A DNA stretch of 64,000 bases. It comes from Steromphala cineraria (taxonomy: Eukaryota > Mollusca > Gastropoda > Trochida > Trochidae). The stretch lies in the NCBI GenBank assembly GCA_916613615.1, contig OU744731.1:57604289-57668288 (forward strand). The letters are read 5' to 3'. The first letter of the stretch is position 1; each line of letters starts with the position of its first letter. The notes below the pieces were generated by a model. That model was not told the DNA's origin. It made no database searches and saw only the letters and a list, made by a program, of their open reading frames with translations. The position numbers and the translations under genes are program-made. Positions 47,726 to 60,164 of the stretch are shown piece after piece.

Positions 47726-49639
47726 TCCTTGAGTTGCAGACTCAAAAGAAAGAGACATGACAAGATAAATCTAAGCATCAACGTTTTAGATTTATACATC
47801 ACAAGGCTCATAAATTTCTTTTATTTGCTATATGACATTTCATGATGACTAACAATCCTTACAATTTGTTTGAAGTTGTAAACAATGGTTTGATGAATAA
47901 TAAATAAACTCTGTTTTCTGTTAGCAGTTTCTATATTCATGTCACTCCACAGTCTGCGTTTGTCTGCTACCAAAGAGAAGAGAGGTGGAAACAGTGAAAA
48001 GGCATCGACATTTCAGAATCGACGTTTTAGATTAACAACACAATGCTCTATATTTAAGTAATTAAATAACGTAAGACAGAACCTACATACGAAAATTTAA
48101 AAAAAATGCAAAACTAGAAATATGTTTTGTTTGTAATGCTAATATTACATGATATCAACATAAATGTCAAGTAAGTGTTTCAGGATAGCATCATGGGAGA
48201 TACATGCACCAGCTGCAGTTGCAGCCATCCGAGTTTCTTTGGAGCTACCAATATTTTGTTGTATACACATGAAATACAACCTTTATATGTCGCTCTTTAC
48301 AAAACATTCGAACTTGCACACTGGATATTAGCTAAACAAAGTAAAATCATTAGTCCTAACATTAGTACATGCATGATCGATCTACTAAAAGTGGGGAACA
48401 ACATCGATTTTAAATTATAGATAATCTTAGACAAGATGAACAGCTATACAGTTCAAATCCTCCAGATACTTTAGCGAATCCAATTTAATTTAAATTCCAT
48501 GCGAACATTACTTTAGAAATAAACCAGACACAAATCAATTTAAATGACCTACAAGCAAAATCAGAAACAGTCGAAATGCAATCATGAAAAAGAAGTTTCC
48601 CAATTCAAGCTTCTCTAGTAATATGACTTCATAAATGAACCCAATAAAGACGAAATTGCACATCTTATTTATTACATGGATGAATTACAGAAAAAGTATT
48701 AATGTCAACCCTACGTGTAGTTGGTTTTATCATCGACTTCATCAAATTTGTGTTGTCAATAAAAACGTTTTTGCATACCTTCTTGTTCGTGCCTCTTTGA
48801 GGGAATGCATCATTCTTTATGACAAATTCCAATCTTGTTTTCAAACTTTTATGAACATAAAACAAAGACTTTGGTAACTGCTCAAACATTCCAGTGTTTC
48901 CAGACAATCCATAATTTTCAGTATATATTTTATCTACAAGATGATACAGACATTCTGTACTCCAGGGGAATTATCAAGAAATGTATAAATTGTTAATCAG
49001 TTCAGCTTTATAGTCAAACTTATTCTGAACATAGCCTAAGAACTACCGGGACCTCACCGGAACTCATGATGGTGCTAGCGGGACAGTGGAAGAAGATCTT
49101 GTTATTGAAGCCAATTTACTAATCAATAATGTGCTGCTAAGAAAGTTGTCATCTTAATATTTTCATTATTGATTCACATCGTTGTATTCAACTTTGCTAA
49201 AGGAAGTGTCATTGTGTAATGGACATGCTTCAAAAGAATACAAATGTTTGTTGTTGTTTCTTTAAAAAAACACGACTCCCTCGACAAAACATCTATTGTC
49301 ATTGTAAATATATAACATTATCATACATAATATGCATTGAGCTTATCCTTAGTTGGTGCCTTACTTTTTGCTTACAGTCAAAATACGTACATGTTTGTAC
49401 GGATATTATCAATATTCTAGTTATATATTTTTATCCATGTTGGACTAAGGACTTATGGATGGAGGCAATTAACGTGAACTTTTAAAATAATTTGACAGTT
49501 TCATTAAGCAAAGATACAACACATACAAAATAAGGTACTAAGAACATTTTCTTACGATTTATGAAGGATTAGGACAACGAAACTCCTAAAAAACAGTTCA
49601 GTTAAACTAAATTGACCCCTTCAGCGAAGACGGCCAACA
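47726..49639. other. AT-rich tract, no gene recognised
   Basis: Frames up to 88 codons occur near 48175, 48635 and 49219. They have no motifs and no splice-site support. Confidence 0.5.
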
Positions 49640-49810
49640 AATAATCTGTGCTTGACCGCCAACTTGAAGATGGAGTCCAGCCATCCAGTGGGACCATATT
49701 AAACTAACAACTGTTTAGGATATTAAGCAGACTTCACTTCACATGCTAATTCGCTCTGTTAGTGCGTGGGTCAATTCATCTGTCTGTTCAGTACATGCCA
49801 ATGGATGGTG
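49640..49810 (+). repeat. unclassified dispersed repeat, member 3
   Basis: GTGCTTGACC, ACTAACAACTGTTTAGGA, TCACATGCTAATTCGC, GGGTCAATTCATCTG and CAGTACATGCCAAT follow the same order as at 35300-35520 and 21255-21480. Confidence 0.5.
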
Positions 49811-51871
49811 TGTATTAAAAAAGAAACAAAATGAAGAAAACTGAAATATAAAATACCGATTTGTTAACCTTATGTTACTCAGTAGGTCAAATGTTGCAAT
49901 GAATGTCAATAACAAATTATAAAAACATTAAACTGGCCTTCTCTATCATAGGACGAGGTCATTTTTCTGCATTATCTTCATCCGTTCTACTTTAACTACT
50001 TGTATATGTACTTTTTTGGAACAATTTCCCATGTCCTCTTGAAATGTTACAATGTAGCCAAATCCTAGTAGGATTATTCTCCTATAATAATTGTTAAGAA
50101 AGAAATGTTATCATTCCAAAAGGTTAAGTTACAGTCAAAAGTAACCAGAGAGAAACACGTGATCAATCTGCTCCAAAATGGTCGTTCAGTCCTACTCTGT
50201 GGGTTGCATTTGCGTAAAAACTGTTGTTAGTTCGATGGTATTTGATACTGGATTCAGAGCGGTCAAATCGTCAATCTGTATAAATGCACTGGTACTTCTG
50301 TAACACAGCACACCCAAAAAGGTCAAAACAGTTCTCTACAAAACCGGTTTCATCTTTATGTAACAACGTCAAAACTAACAGTAAGTGTTATCTACAAGGT
50401 GATAAACCGATCCTTTATTTGACCAATCAAATCAAATGAAACAAAGAACCACACTACAACAAGCCGTGATCTTGCATCCAGACTGATTTCTAGATAAGAC
50501 TCTATGAAGGTATATAACAAAATGCACATCACAATTTCCATAAAAAAAAAAAATTAATACCTACACCTAACTTTAAGCCATGTTCATCTTAACAGCTTGA
50601 TGTGCTATCTTTCATTGCTGTTGTTTTCGTAGATTCTTGCAACTTTCAGTTTTTTCAAGCTTCCTTAGTTACACTTGGAAACATTTTCCCTGTACTTCAG
50701 GTTAGATGTTCGTTTCCACTTTGTAAACCAAAATTTCTGCCTTAGAAAAACAAAAGTGCATGGAGCGATACTCTTGGATTGTGATCACCACTTTCCTCTT
50801 TACGCAGTATCTCGCTCACTTCTTCTGTAAATGCCATCGCCTATCTTTTACCAGTCCTTTTATTCGTCCGTCTTATACTCGGGAAGTCCAATTTCCTTTA
50901 CTTATCCACCTTCAACTAACCATGTATTCCCATGACTAAGCTGAGAACAGACTTTGCAGAATTTTTGGCGCAATCCACTTTTCGAACCTTACACCACAAT
51001 TTTGACAACCACGGAGCTATTTGAGGGTTTGTCATGACCTCTAAGCTCCCAAAAGTTGAAATTCCCCTTGACTATTTGTTATGTGTAATCGCCCATGAAT
51101 GATAAATGTTCACTGTCAACTTATTCTTCTTAGATGTAGTGGAAGGTTGTGCATAATTTGCCATTACATCAAGAAAGCATTCGTACGAGGAATCAGCATG
51201 ATGTTAAGCAGCCGGCTGATATAGATACGTAATTATGTGCACTCCTCGTAAGCAAACCATCAATAGGTATTAAAACAAGAAAAATGTTTAAGATATGTTT
51301 TCACAATTACACCCTTCCATTTGCTGGCTTTAGTTTGCCATATTCAATGATTTTATAGCTCAAAACAACAGGTCAATCTCAATGTAATGCTGTATGTGAT
51401 AACTGATAAATCCATGTGTTAATGTTTGCAAACGTATACATCATGGATGGTGATTGTTGTTGTTTGAAATCACAAGAAGCATTTCTAGAAATAGAACGCG
51501 TATTCAGTAAAAAATTAAATATCATCAGAGATTTTATGAAATTTGTAGATAGTTCAATAAGACTACACGGATTATTAAGTAAAATATTTAAAGAGAAAAA
51601 ATCAAATAAGCAATCAGGTTATATCTTGTCACATTAATATTTTTAAACATATTACCATTAATTAAATGCAGAACACAGACATAGCTGAACCATGGGTTAT
51701 TGAATTACCATGTTTTCTATAACATAGCATATCTGTGACGGCTAGATGCTATCGTCCTAGCCTTATCATGTCCGGTCACAGTTTTCTTAATTAACGTTTT
51801 AGATAGTTTGGGATGACGAGAACAAGATACCATCATCCTCACTATCCTGTATTACAACAAGACCAACTGTA
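49811..51871. other. AT-rich tract, no gene recognised
   Basis: No domain-bearing frame; one 73-codon frame (51416-51637) has no recognisable features. No RNA gene was seen. Confidence 0.5.
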
Positions 51872-51913
51872 CAGATGTTTCGTTTCATGAGGGACAACCT
51901 CATTCACAGATAT
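51872..51913 (+). repeat. 42-bp direct repeat, left copy
   Basis: A 42-bp stretch beginning CAGATGTTTCGTTTCATGAG is identical to 55854-55895, about 4 kb away on the same strand, on either side of the long inverted-arm element. Confidence 0.8.
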
Positions 51914-52472
51914 CCCTGAAGCAGAATCAGACACTCTGACCACTAAGCGGATATTGAGACAATGTATTAAGGAGGATCCAAAGATTGTTAATTATGTTAT
52001 TGACTTTTAGAGAATCCACAGGGTTGGGTAGAGAGGACAGGACAGCACTAGGCCGAGCTCCATCATCGCCAAGTTTAACATTAGCTTGGGGAGAAAGAGA
52101 ATACTGGACCAGATCAGTGACTACCAGACGAGATGTGAAGACGAAACAGAACTTAATATCCAACTGTAAGGATGACAATATCCATGTACATCTGATCAGA
52201 TTCAGATCAATCTCAGATTAATAAAAATGTAAACACTGCAGGTCCCTTATTCAGTGCAGTTGATGAAGCCATTGAAGGCCACAATGTTCCTTATTCAGTC
52301 CAATTGAAGCCATTTGAGGCAAAGGGCGTACATCCAGGCCTCATTGCATCAGCAATTGTATTTCCAAAATATTATCTTGTTATTCAATCATTTTAGATGT
52401 TCCAAATAGTATCCGATAAAGTATGTGAAATTCCTTGTAAAAGCTAAATGTATAGTAATGAGCTTTATTGAA

Positions 52473-52627
52473 TGAGTGAGTGAGTTGGTGTTTTACGTGT
52501 TTTGAACGATATTTCAGTTATTAAACACGTGGATGTTGCCATCCAAAAGAGAGTAGAAAGATCAGAGAGACTCACATTTGGTTTGGCTTCTACCCGTTGA
52601 CCTGTCCAGCTTTGGTGACCCTTCCAC
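52473..52627 (+). repeat. unclassified mollusc-type dispersed repeat
   Basis: GAGTGAGTGAGTTGGTGTTTTACG opens a stretch that resembles a common mollusc interspersed repeat beginning GTGAGTGAGT and TTTTACG. It directly precedes the left inverted arm. Confidence 0.4.
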
Positions 52628-55153
52628 ACAGGAACCCGATATTGTAAATAAAATGTAGGTAAAACGTGGGTAAGAAAGACCCGTCCCCTCTATAAATAGA
52701 GTAAAGGAATAAAGGCATCCATGTTGCCGATCTCGACTCGCTTCCGAGTTAAGTCAAAATTATCGCTTCAAATTGATGACATCTTATACACATACACAAG
52801 AACCTCTCAGTTATACATTTCTCCGCAAAACTTGGCTTATTTCCAACACATGTCACCCTTCAAATAACTTTTATATCTATTTAAATTCGCAAAACGACCG
52901 CAGAAACCTCTGGGGTGAACGTTACGCCGCACCAAATGCCTCTTGGGCGATCTGATTGGTCCGTTAGGCGAATTTATTTTAAGCATCGCTTAACAAACAA
53001 AACGGCGTGACTATGCAATGTTTCGGAAATGATTTCGCTATCAATTTCTGATCAGAAGAGTGCTTTATCTTTAGTACAAATAACACATTCTGTTGTTATC
53101 ATTGGACAGGCACCTGCAATACTGTCTTGTTTGTTTACGTAACAATTGAAAGAAAGTGTCAATGGATATGTCAAAACTCTTCTTGCTCAGTGATGAGAAG
53201 AAACATAAGAGAGTGTTTTTCCATAGTTAATTATCTAAATATTAATGTCAAATATCTAATTATAATTTCTGAAGTTTTATTCTCATATTTGTGTTTTTTT
53301 TCAGTTTTCAATGTCATGTACAACAACATCCTCGATCATTAAAATCTTTGTTCAATACGTTTATCCAGGGAAGTATAATAAGTGTTATAAGATCCCTGGA
53401 TTCTGTTTGGACAGAAGTCGGAATCCTAAAGCATGCTACGAAATGCTTAAGTTACAGGATAGTAATGGTAAAGTTAACTGGGTAACAGGGATTCGTATGT
53501 TATTGTTTTCAATGGGATTTTCATATGTTTGGATATCGCAGGATTTTGGTAATTATGATATATTCATGAACACTTTCCTGGTACGCTGTAAAGATATTCA
53601 GTTCCAAGATTGGCATAGCAGACTTGTTGGAAGGAGTGATTTCACATTCTACTCTAGCTTCAAATCGCTTTTGGATACAGAGAAATATGTTTTAGAATTA
53701 TTTTGTCAAAAGGACCTCCTACGATTATTTTGTAAATTCAGATTCCAGTCACACAAACTTAAGATTAGTAAATTAAGGTACGATAATTTTATTGATAAAG
53801 ATCAGCTTTTATGCACTAACTGTAATATGAATGTAACAGAAGATGAGTATCATTTTTTATTAGTCTGCCCCTATTATAGGCATTTACTGGAAAAACTTAT
53901 CCCTCCGTACTATTTCATATTCCCTTCAAGGGAAAAATTGTATCAGTTATTATCATCCAACAATCCTGAGCATATTAAAAAATTAGCTATTTATTTGAAA
54001 AGAAAACTGCCAGTATAATGTATGTAAAATTGACATGCGTTGATTTTGAGCTGTATTTTCATGTGCTTTTGGCCATGAGGCCTTTTCACAGAATAAACTT
54101 GTCACATAAGATCCCTGGTTTATCAATAGGCTGTTAATTCTGAAATAATGTTAAATTAACATTCACAAAACAAATTTGTCTGAAAAGTATTTATGATTGC
54201 CAGCATTTTGTTCATTATGTGAACAAGTTAACAAAAATATGCATTTACAGTTTTGGTATAAAAGAGTATTTATTTGATGCCAAATTGACATTAATAAAAC
54301 ATATGCTTAAGCTATCTTTACCATTACGTAATTGGTAAGAACAATCAAATCACAATTTTCAGAAAAAAAAAAAAATTATCATTCACAGATTGTGTAAATA
54401 ATTTTGATACACTTTTGTATAACTCAATTTTTTGGTTGTGTTTTATTCACTTGAAATAATTCACTGATATATTTATAATAATACATCAATTTAAATTTAT
54501 TGATATGTAAAAGTTTGTATTATGAACTATTTAAATATCTATTAATTCTTGTAATTATACACATGAGATAAACAAACTTTGAAACTCTCTTTTTTAAATA
54601 ATGAAATGGGCATTTTCATTTAATAATTCTACAGTGTGTGAAGAGCTTGGCCGTGACAATCCCCTAGTGCAAAAATGATTCTACATACAAAAATAAATAA
54701 TCTTTTGACTCCATTGTCACAACCTGGCTTGAAAATTGTGGAACATCAATAAAAATCGCCTTATAAATTTTGCGCGACTTTTAAAAATTATCTATAGAAA
54801 ATCGCCCTTACGTTTAACGGACCAATCAGATCGCTCGAGGGGCATTTGGTGCGGAGTAACGTTCACCCCAGAGGTTTCTGCGGTCGTTTTGCGAATTTAA
54901 ATAGATATAAAAGTTATTTGAAGGGTGACATGTGTTGGAAATAAGCCAAGTTTTGCGGAGAAATGTATAACTGAGAGGTTCTTGTGTATGTGTATAAGAT
55001 GTCATCAATTTGAAGCGATAATTTTGACTTAACTCGGAAGCGAGTCGAGATCGGCAACATGGATGCCTTTATTCCTTTACTCTATTTATAGAGGGAACGG
55101 GTCTTTCTTACCCACGTTTTACCTACATTTTATTTACAATATCGGGTTCCTGT
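52628..55153. mobile_element. 2.5-kb element with 339-bp near-identical inverted arms
   Basis: The left arm 52628-52966 (starts ACAGGAACCCGATATTG) and the right arm 54815-55153 (its complement) differ at only a handful of sites. Each arm contains a TATA-like CTCTATAAATAGAG and a 60-codon frame that is mirrored in the other arm. The interior (52967-54814) holds a 5'-truncated LINE and AT-rich sequence; no transposase is seen. It could be a fold-back element with long terminal inverted repeats or a recent inverted duplication. Confidence 0.8.
53400..54105 (+). pseudogene. 5'-truncated LINE: C-terminal part of ORF2 plus 3' UTR
   Basis: An open frame continues to a stop after 54015. It reads ACYEMLKLQDSNGKVNWVTG, MGFSYVWISQDFGN, then FCKFRFQSHKLKISKLRYDN and a zinc-knuckle CTNCNM...EDEYHFLLVCPYY (Cx2C...Hx4C), the usual C-terminal block of a LINE ORF2 without RNase H. 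The 3' UTR ends GGCCATGAGGCC then AATAAACTTGTC. ATAAGATCCCTGG flanks it at 53387-53399 and 54106-54118, a 13-bp target duplication, so codons before 53400 are host sequence. The open frame suggests a young insertion. Confidence 0.88.
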
Positions 55154-55853
55154 GCCCTTCCAGGAGCATGAAAGCTCCAACTGGCATAGCTCTCGGGGTC
55201 GCTGAAGCACACAAACCACCACACCACGATAAGGTAATGAGTCCAGTGGCGGGCTTTATTGAAATGCTCTTACTGACATAGTGGTTGATGCTACTGGTGA
55301 TGATGATGATAATGGTGTTAATAAAGTAATGTTATGTATAATGTAATAAAGTATGATATCATAGGTATTTAGAGAAAAAAATAACGTAGAGGGTATTGAA
55401 ATAAATGACTTTAAAGATTTATACAACATATTTGCTAAAGAAAGTCACGAGGTAAGGTAAGTGCCTTCACTCAACAGTTAGAGGAATACTATTTTTGAAA
55501 ACGAAAAGGGTGATGACTACAATTTATGGTTACAAATTTCAAAAGCTTTATTCATTATTGATCAAGTTATGTATAAGGGTCTTGTGTATACTTGATATTG
55601 AATAGTGTTTTTCGTTTTTAATATATTGGTGATGGTTCAGTGATCTGTCAAACGAACATATATTGAAAAATAAGTCAAACTGACTTAAGGTCATCATTCT
55701 GGAGTCATGACTCACTTTCTTTTAAGTTAAATTCATATTAATTGATATTGAATTATGAACTGTTGTTTTTATACAGAGAAAGACATAATTATACCAAAAA
55801 ACTACGAAAAGGCAGATGGGTACAACATGCAGATTAAATAGTATGTTCTGGGC
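55154..55853. other. no gene recognised
   Basis: One 72-codon frame overlaps the inverted arm; a small GAT-rich run lies near 55291-55310. No domain or RNA gene was seen. Confidence 0.45.
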
Positions 55854-55895
55854 CAGATGTTTCGTTTCATGAGGGACAACCTCATTCACAGATAT
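55854..55895 (+). repeat. 42-bp direct repeat, right copy
   Basis: Identical to 51872-51913, in the same orientation. Unusually long for a target duplication; it may be the shared end of an unrecognised repeat. Confidence 0.8.
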
Positions 55896-58255
55896 AATAA
55901 ATGACTTTCCGTAACATTTGAGTAATTTAAAATAAAATTGGAAGTCTTCGCACAGTTGTTAACATGTTCGTTATAAAGAATAAAGGTTTATTATGAGAAA
56001 GAATGATTACCCTATTTCGGGAAATATGTGATTACCAAAACAAATTATCAAATGGTAGGTAATTAAACCAATATAAACCACTTGTCAAAGTTTATTACTT
56101 GTATCAAATTTAAAAATGTGACTGAGTCCCACGTGAAGAAAATGTAGATATGAAATATATAACAATTCAGACGACACTTTCTGTAGGTATCATTTAAATG
56201 ATGACTGGATGCGTCGAATTTCGACGTGTAAACAAGTCTTGTCAACAGTATGGAGTTCTTACAACATGACAAATATATAGGTATACCGTAATCGATAATA
56301 AATCAGTTGTTTGCAAGAATTGAACTCTTCATTCGTCTGTTTATCATTGGCCTCAAGCCTGGCTGATGGTTATCACAGAAAGCGTCAAGAAAGACTAGTT
56401 TGATTCATAATGACATACATAATGCTTTATTAAAAAGCATTATCAGGGACAGAAAAAAACACCTTTGTATTTGATATAAAATGGAATCAAATAATCAATT
56501 TGTGATTCAGTACAACATCAATTATTTACTGACTTATTATTCAAATAGAGTGGGAAATCACACCAAAGAAAAAATCTAATCACTGAAATAAATTGATGAC
56601 TCAGATTGGAAAATCTTGAACAATCAAGGTATACAAGTGTATTAATTGTGATTATCATTGTCGACCAACATATACATGTATAGAGTGATCGTGATTAGTA
56701 CAAAAATGTTTTTACCTGAAAAGTAGAATTTCTGTCTTTAGAATTATATTAATCATTAATGGAACCTAATCTGGAACAGTAATCAGCTGCGCAGAAAACA
56801 GGAAGGTATTTGCCTATTGTAAGAATTCCCTAGAATAAATCGTGCTTCCCACTAGAGTTGCTGACAAATCATTGTAGAAGTTTAGACACACTTGAGACTA
56901 AACAGGTTACTTTCTGCCTCCAACCATAGGTAAGATAGCATGCAAGTTTACAACTATAGTTTCCAGAGCGCTCATTACCTTGGTAAACGAATTACTTTTT
57001 GTCGTTATTTTATGTAAACTCATGTCCAAAAGAAACGATTGCAAATTTTCAAAGTCGTCCGAAACAAAATTCTATAACCTGACAGAGTCGAATTTAAGTG
57101 TGTCTAACAGGCATACATGTATATCTTGTAAAAAAGTATGCACATTTTCATTCTTCAGGAAAAGATACTTTTGATTTTGTGTCTTTTCAAATGTACATGG
57201 AGTGCATAAATCGAAATTTCAAATTGTTTTATGAACAGAACTTTTGTCATTTCACTTTAAAATTGATAAAGTATTGAATTTATGTCAGAAAAAATGTTGT
57301 TGATATAATACACTTTATTTGACATAAATTCGTTGACGCGTCACTGCACTAGAACGTTTTAAAACAAGTGAAAGTGTCCAATTTCTCTCTGCTATCTCGC
57401 CTAGTTAGGGAGATTCCAGATCGATGATTTTTTCAAATGCATGTTTCTCGCAAACATGAAAATATAATGTTTCCAAATTTTGCATAGACGTAAGTTGACT
57501 ACTGAAGAAATGATATTACTATGTTTTAGTCTTATTAATCTGCAGTGGATTGAGTTATTTTGGGATTTGTATAGTATCGTTTCTTTTGGACATGAGTTTA
57601 TTTAAGAATTGCGATAACAAAAAGCAGGTACCTTTTATATCCAGTTGTGTGATCAGTTACAGTCTTGGCAAGTATATCCAGGACATACTCCACCGTTAAA
57701 TAAAAGAGTGGACGAGTATATGAAGTTCGATTAAATGCCTTATTTACCAAATTCATGTGTTCTGAACTTCCAAGTTGTCCTTTCTTTTTTGCAAAGGGTT
57801 TGTCATGAAAAGAATACAAGAATATGAAAATATAACCAATATCAGATGTTTTTACATAAACTTTCTAAATACTTTAGATAGACTTCATTTGCTAAAACAT
57901 CTGATTAACCGCCGCGAATCGATACTGCTGCCTACCAAAAGTTTGCTTAACTTTTAAAGATTTAGATTTTAGATAATAATAATCTAAAAGTTTAACTGTA
58001 ACCCACCTGTAAAGAATACCGCATACCGCGTAATGACTGATAAAACATTTAGACACTCTTTTTTTATCACTTTATTTCTTTTTTGGGGTTCCATACGTGT
58101 ACATAGTTATTCAGCAAAAAATCTTTTCAACATATAGTACATTATATCAAATTGACATGGGTAAACATGGTATATATTCTCAATCCATTGCGACAAAATT
58201 GCAAAACTAAAGAACAATAAGAGGTAATTTATGTAAAAATGCTGTGGCAAGAGGA
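55896..58255. other. AT-rich tract, no gene recognised
   Basis: Short frames only (up to about 73 codons), none with a motif. No clear repeat or RNA gene. Confidence 0.5.
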
Positions 58256-58965
58256 TCAAAAGGAAATGAATTTTTCATATCTACAGTCCGTATAGAGGAT
58301 CTGTTTACTGACATCATATGTGTCTTGAAGAACCGATTTTAGGCCGTTTATATGTGGTTTTCTGTTTTTGCATTTGCATGTACATGTATAAATGAAATGT
58401 TTGGTTACAATAAAGATCAAGTTCAAAACGTCATTTCTTTTTTCTTTGTAGCCCAAAATTAAATGTACTTTATCGGGTTTTGCATTTTATCCATTCCAAC
58501 AGCTGATGCCACAGACTCGTTACATGTACACAATCAAATAATAGATGCTTTATGGTTTCGTTTGAGCATTTACAAAAAGTACACAGTGGGGAATCTTGTA
58601 ATTTGTAAAGAAATGCACTTTTGTTCGTTGTAAGAAAATCTGTGAAAAATGCGATACTGAAACGACCTTAATGTATAACTACCTGTGCTTCGGAATGGTA
58701 TATAATTATATATTATCCACTCTTCCTTTTGAAAATAAGACTCAAAATCATTCCTATTTTCTCTCAGTGCTGAGCATATCCGATGGCAATTCGGATTTGA
58801 TAAGATTCATGTAGAAATCTGTACATCCCTTTTTAGCCTTATAAAGTACTTTCAGATTATTGGGAATGAATGGCATATCGTTATGAAGATTTTGCGAAGT
58901 CGTTTGAATATATTTCTTTATACAGTGTATTTTACCGGTAAATTCCAAAAAGTTAGTTTTTAAGT
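58256..58965 (-). pseudogene. L1/Tx1-like LINE ORF2 C-terminal fragment
   Basis: On the minus strand, in shifting frames: NFLEFTGKIHCIKKYIQ (near 58948), YKAKKGCTDFYMNLI, then QKEEWIIYNYIPFRSTGS, LRSFQYRIFH, SAFLYKLQDSPLCTFC...ETIKHLLFDC, and last NLIFIVTKHFIYTC. This order (tether, zinc-knuckle CxxC...HxxxxC, then the final helix with IYxC) is the L1/Tx1 ORF2 C-terminus. Frameshifts near 58750 and 58650 make it dead. It may belong to the same family as the piece at 7603-8942, whose C-terminus is missing. Confidence 0.82.
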
Positions 58966-59029
58966 TATATATTTAGTGATACACTCTTGATCATTGATCT
59001 CTCTTGATCATTGAAACAGAGTTGAAGTG

Positions 59030-59203
59030 CAGTAGAACACGGAAATAGCGAACTCGGATATAGCGTACAATCGAATAAGATGAACACATTGTTAAGTCCC
59101 GTCGAAAGCCTTATGCATGGCGGCCAAACGTGAGTCGCAAACATCGGATATAACGAACTAAATTCTTTGGTCCCTTGGAGTTCGTTATATCCGTGTTCTA
59201 CTG
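59030..59203. mobile_element. 174-bp miniature inverted-repeat element
   Basis: Ends CAGTAGAACACGGAAATAGC (left) and ATATCCGTGTTCTACTG (right) are inverted copies of about 26 bp. TA follows on the right and TG stands on the left, consistent with a mutated TA duplication (Tc1/mariner-like). It is non-coding. Confidence 0.78.
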
Positions 59204-59450
59204 TATATAGAGATATTCGTTATGTTTTTCTAGTTTTCTATGCTTCTATAATGTATATGACATACATGCATTTTTCCATTTTGGTGGTTGATATATGCCA
59301 AAGATGAGGGCTTTGAGATTGAGCATGTGTGATTTCTTTTACAAATGCTACATTTGTTACACAAGGACTCTCGTAGTTTGATCCTGTTAAACAAGGTGGC
59401 TGACCACGTTCCCATATAAGTGATTTAGATGCATCACTATTGAGTCCAAT

Positions 59451-59530
59451 ATATCCGGGACATTAAACTTTGCACAAGCAAACAGAGCTATTGAAAGTAG
59501 TTCAGTTACAGGTGTGAGCGTGGGCAGAGA
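59451..59530. repeat. diverged dispersed repeat (partner at 28753-28830)
   Basis: AATATATCCGGGACATTAAA followed by related sequence, as described for 28753. Confidence 0.5.
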
Positions 59531-60024
59531 TTGAACAGTAAGTACAGGGAACATCTTGCTGTTGATATCAAGAACGCTCAAAAGTGTAGTTTGGCAATTG
59601 GACACACATGATGATTGTTTGTCCTTTCATCTGTGTCCTCTAATGTATTCTTGTAAAACAATGAATGGATGTTAGCAGTTTTATGATTTATTCCATTTAC
59701 TGGTATCGTACATAAACATGAGTTAGAAGCAATAATTGATTGAGGTACTTCATAAACAACTTTAACGATCAACCTAATGTCATCAGACTTTGAATCTTCT
59801 GATATGTTCTGTTACTACACGCCCGTGTTAGATACCGCAGTGTAATATTTATACGGCAATATCAAACTAGTGTAATATCACAATGCAAGTATGACGTCAC
59901 AGAAGTGAGCTGTTGTGACGTCACAATGTAAGCGTTTCGTCACAATGGGTGCCGAGTCGCGGAACTGTTAGTTTCAGTACATTTTCGGCAAGCTTGCGTG
60001 ATTTTTCGGACAAGTAACAAACAG

Positions 60025-60164
60025 AATACTAAACTTCCTTCCATTTAATACTATTTTTATTAAACTCGTCAATGATTTGGTATCAAACTCGCTTTCGCTC
60101 GTTTTATACAAAATCATTAACTCGTTTAATAAAAATGGTATTAAATGGAAGGTCGTTTAGTATC
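60025..60164. repeat. 140-bp near-perfect hairpin
   Basis: AATACTAAACTTCCTTCCAT at the left pairs with ATGGAAGGTCGTTTAGTATC at the right, and the match continues inward (TTTTATTAAACTCGT with CTCGTTTAATAAAA) to a TTTCGCTC loop region. A fold-back element end or miniature element; it is preceded by repeated GTGACGTCAC motifs (59895-59925). Confidence 0.78.

Noticed and set aside
52773..55008. Two near-identical 60-codon proteins on opposite strands (52773-52955 plus, 54826-55008 minus)
   Set aside because: They are the same inverted-arm DNA read twice. They have no domain, and the arms are better explained as non-coding terminal repeats.
57598..57819. 73-codon minus-strand frame
   Set aside because: No recognisable motif and no continuity with the LINE fragment at 58256-58965.
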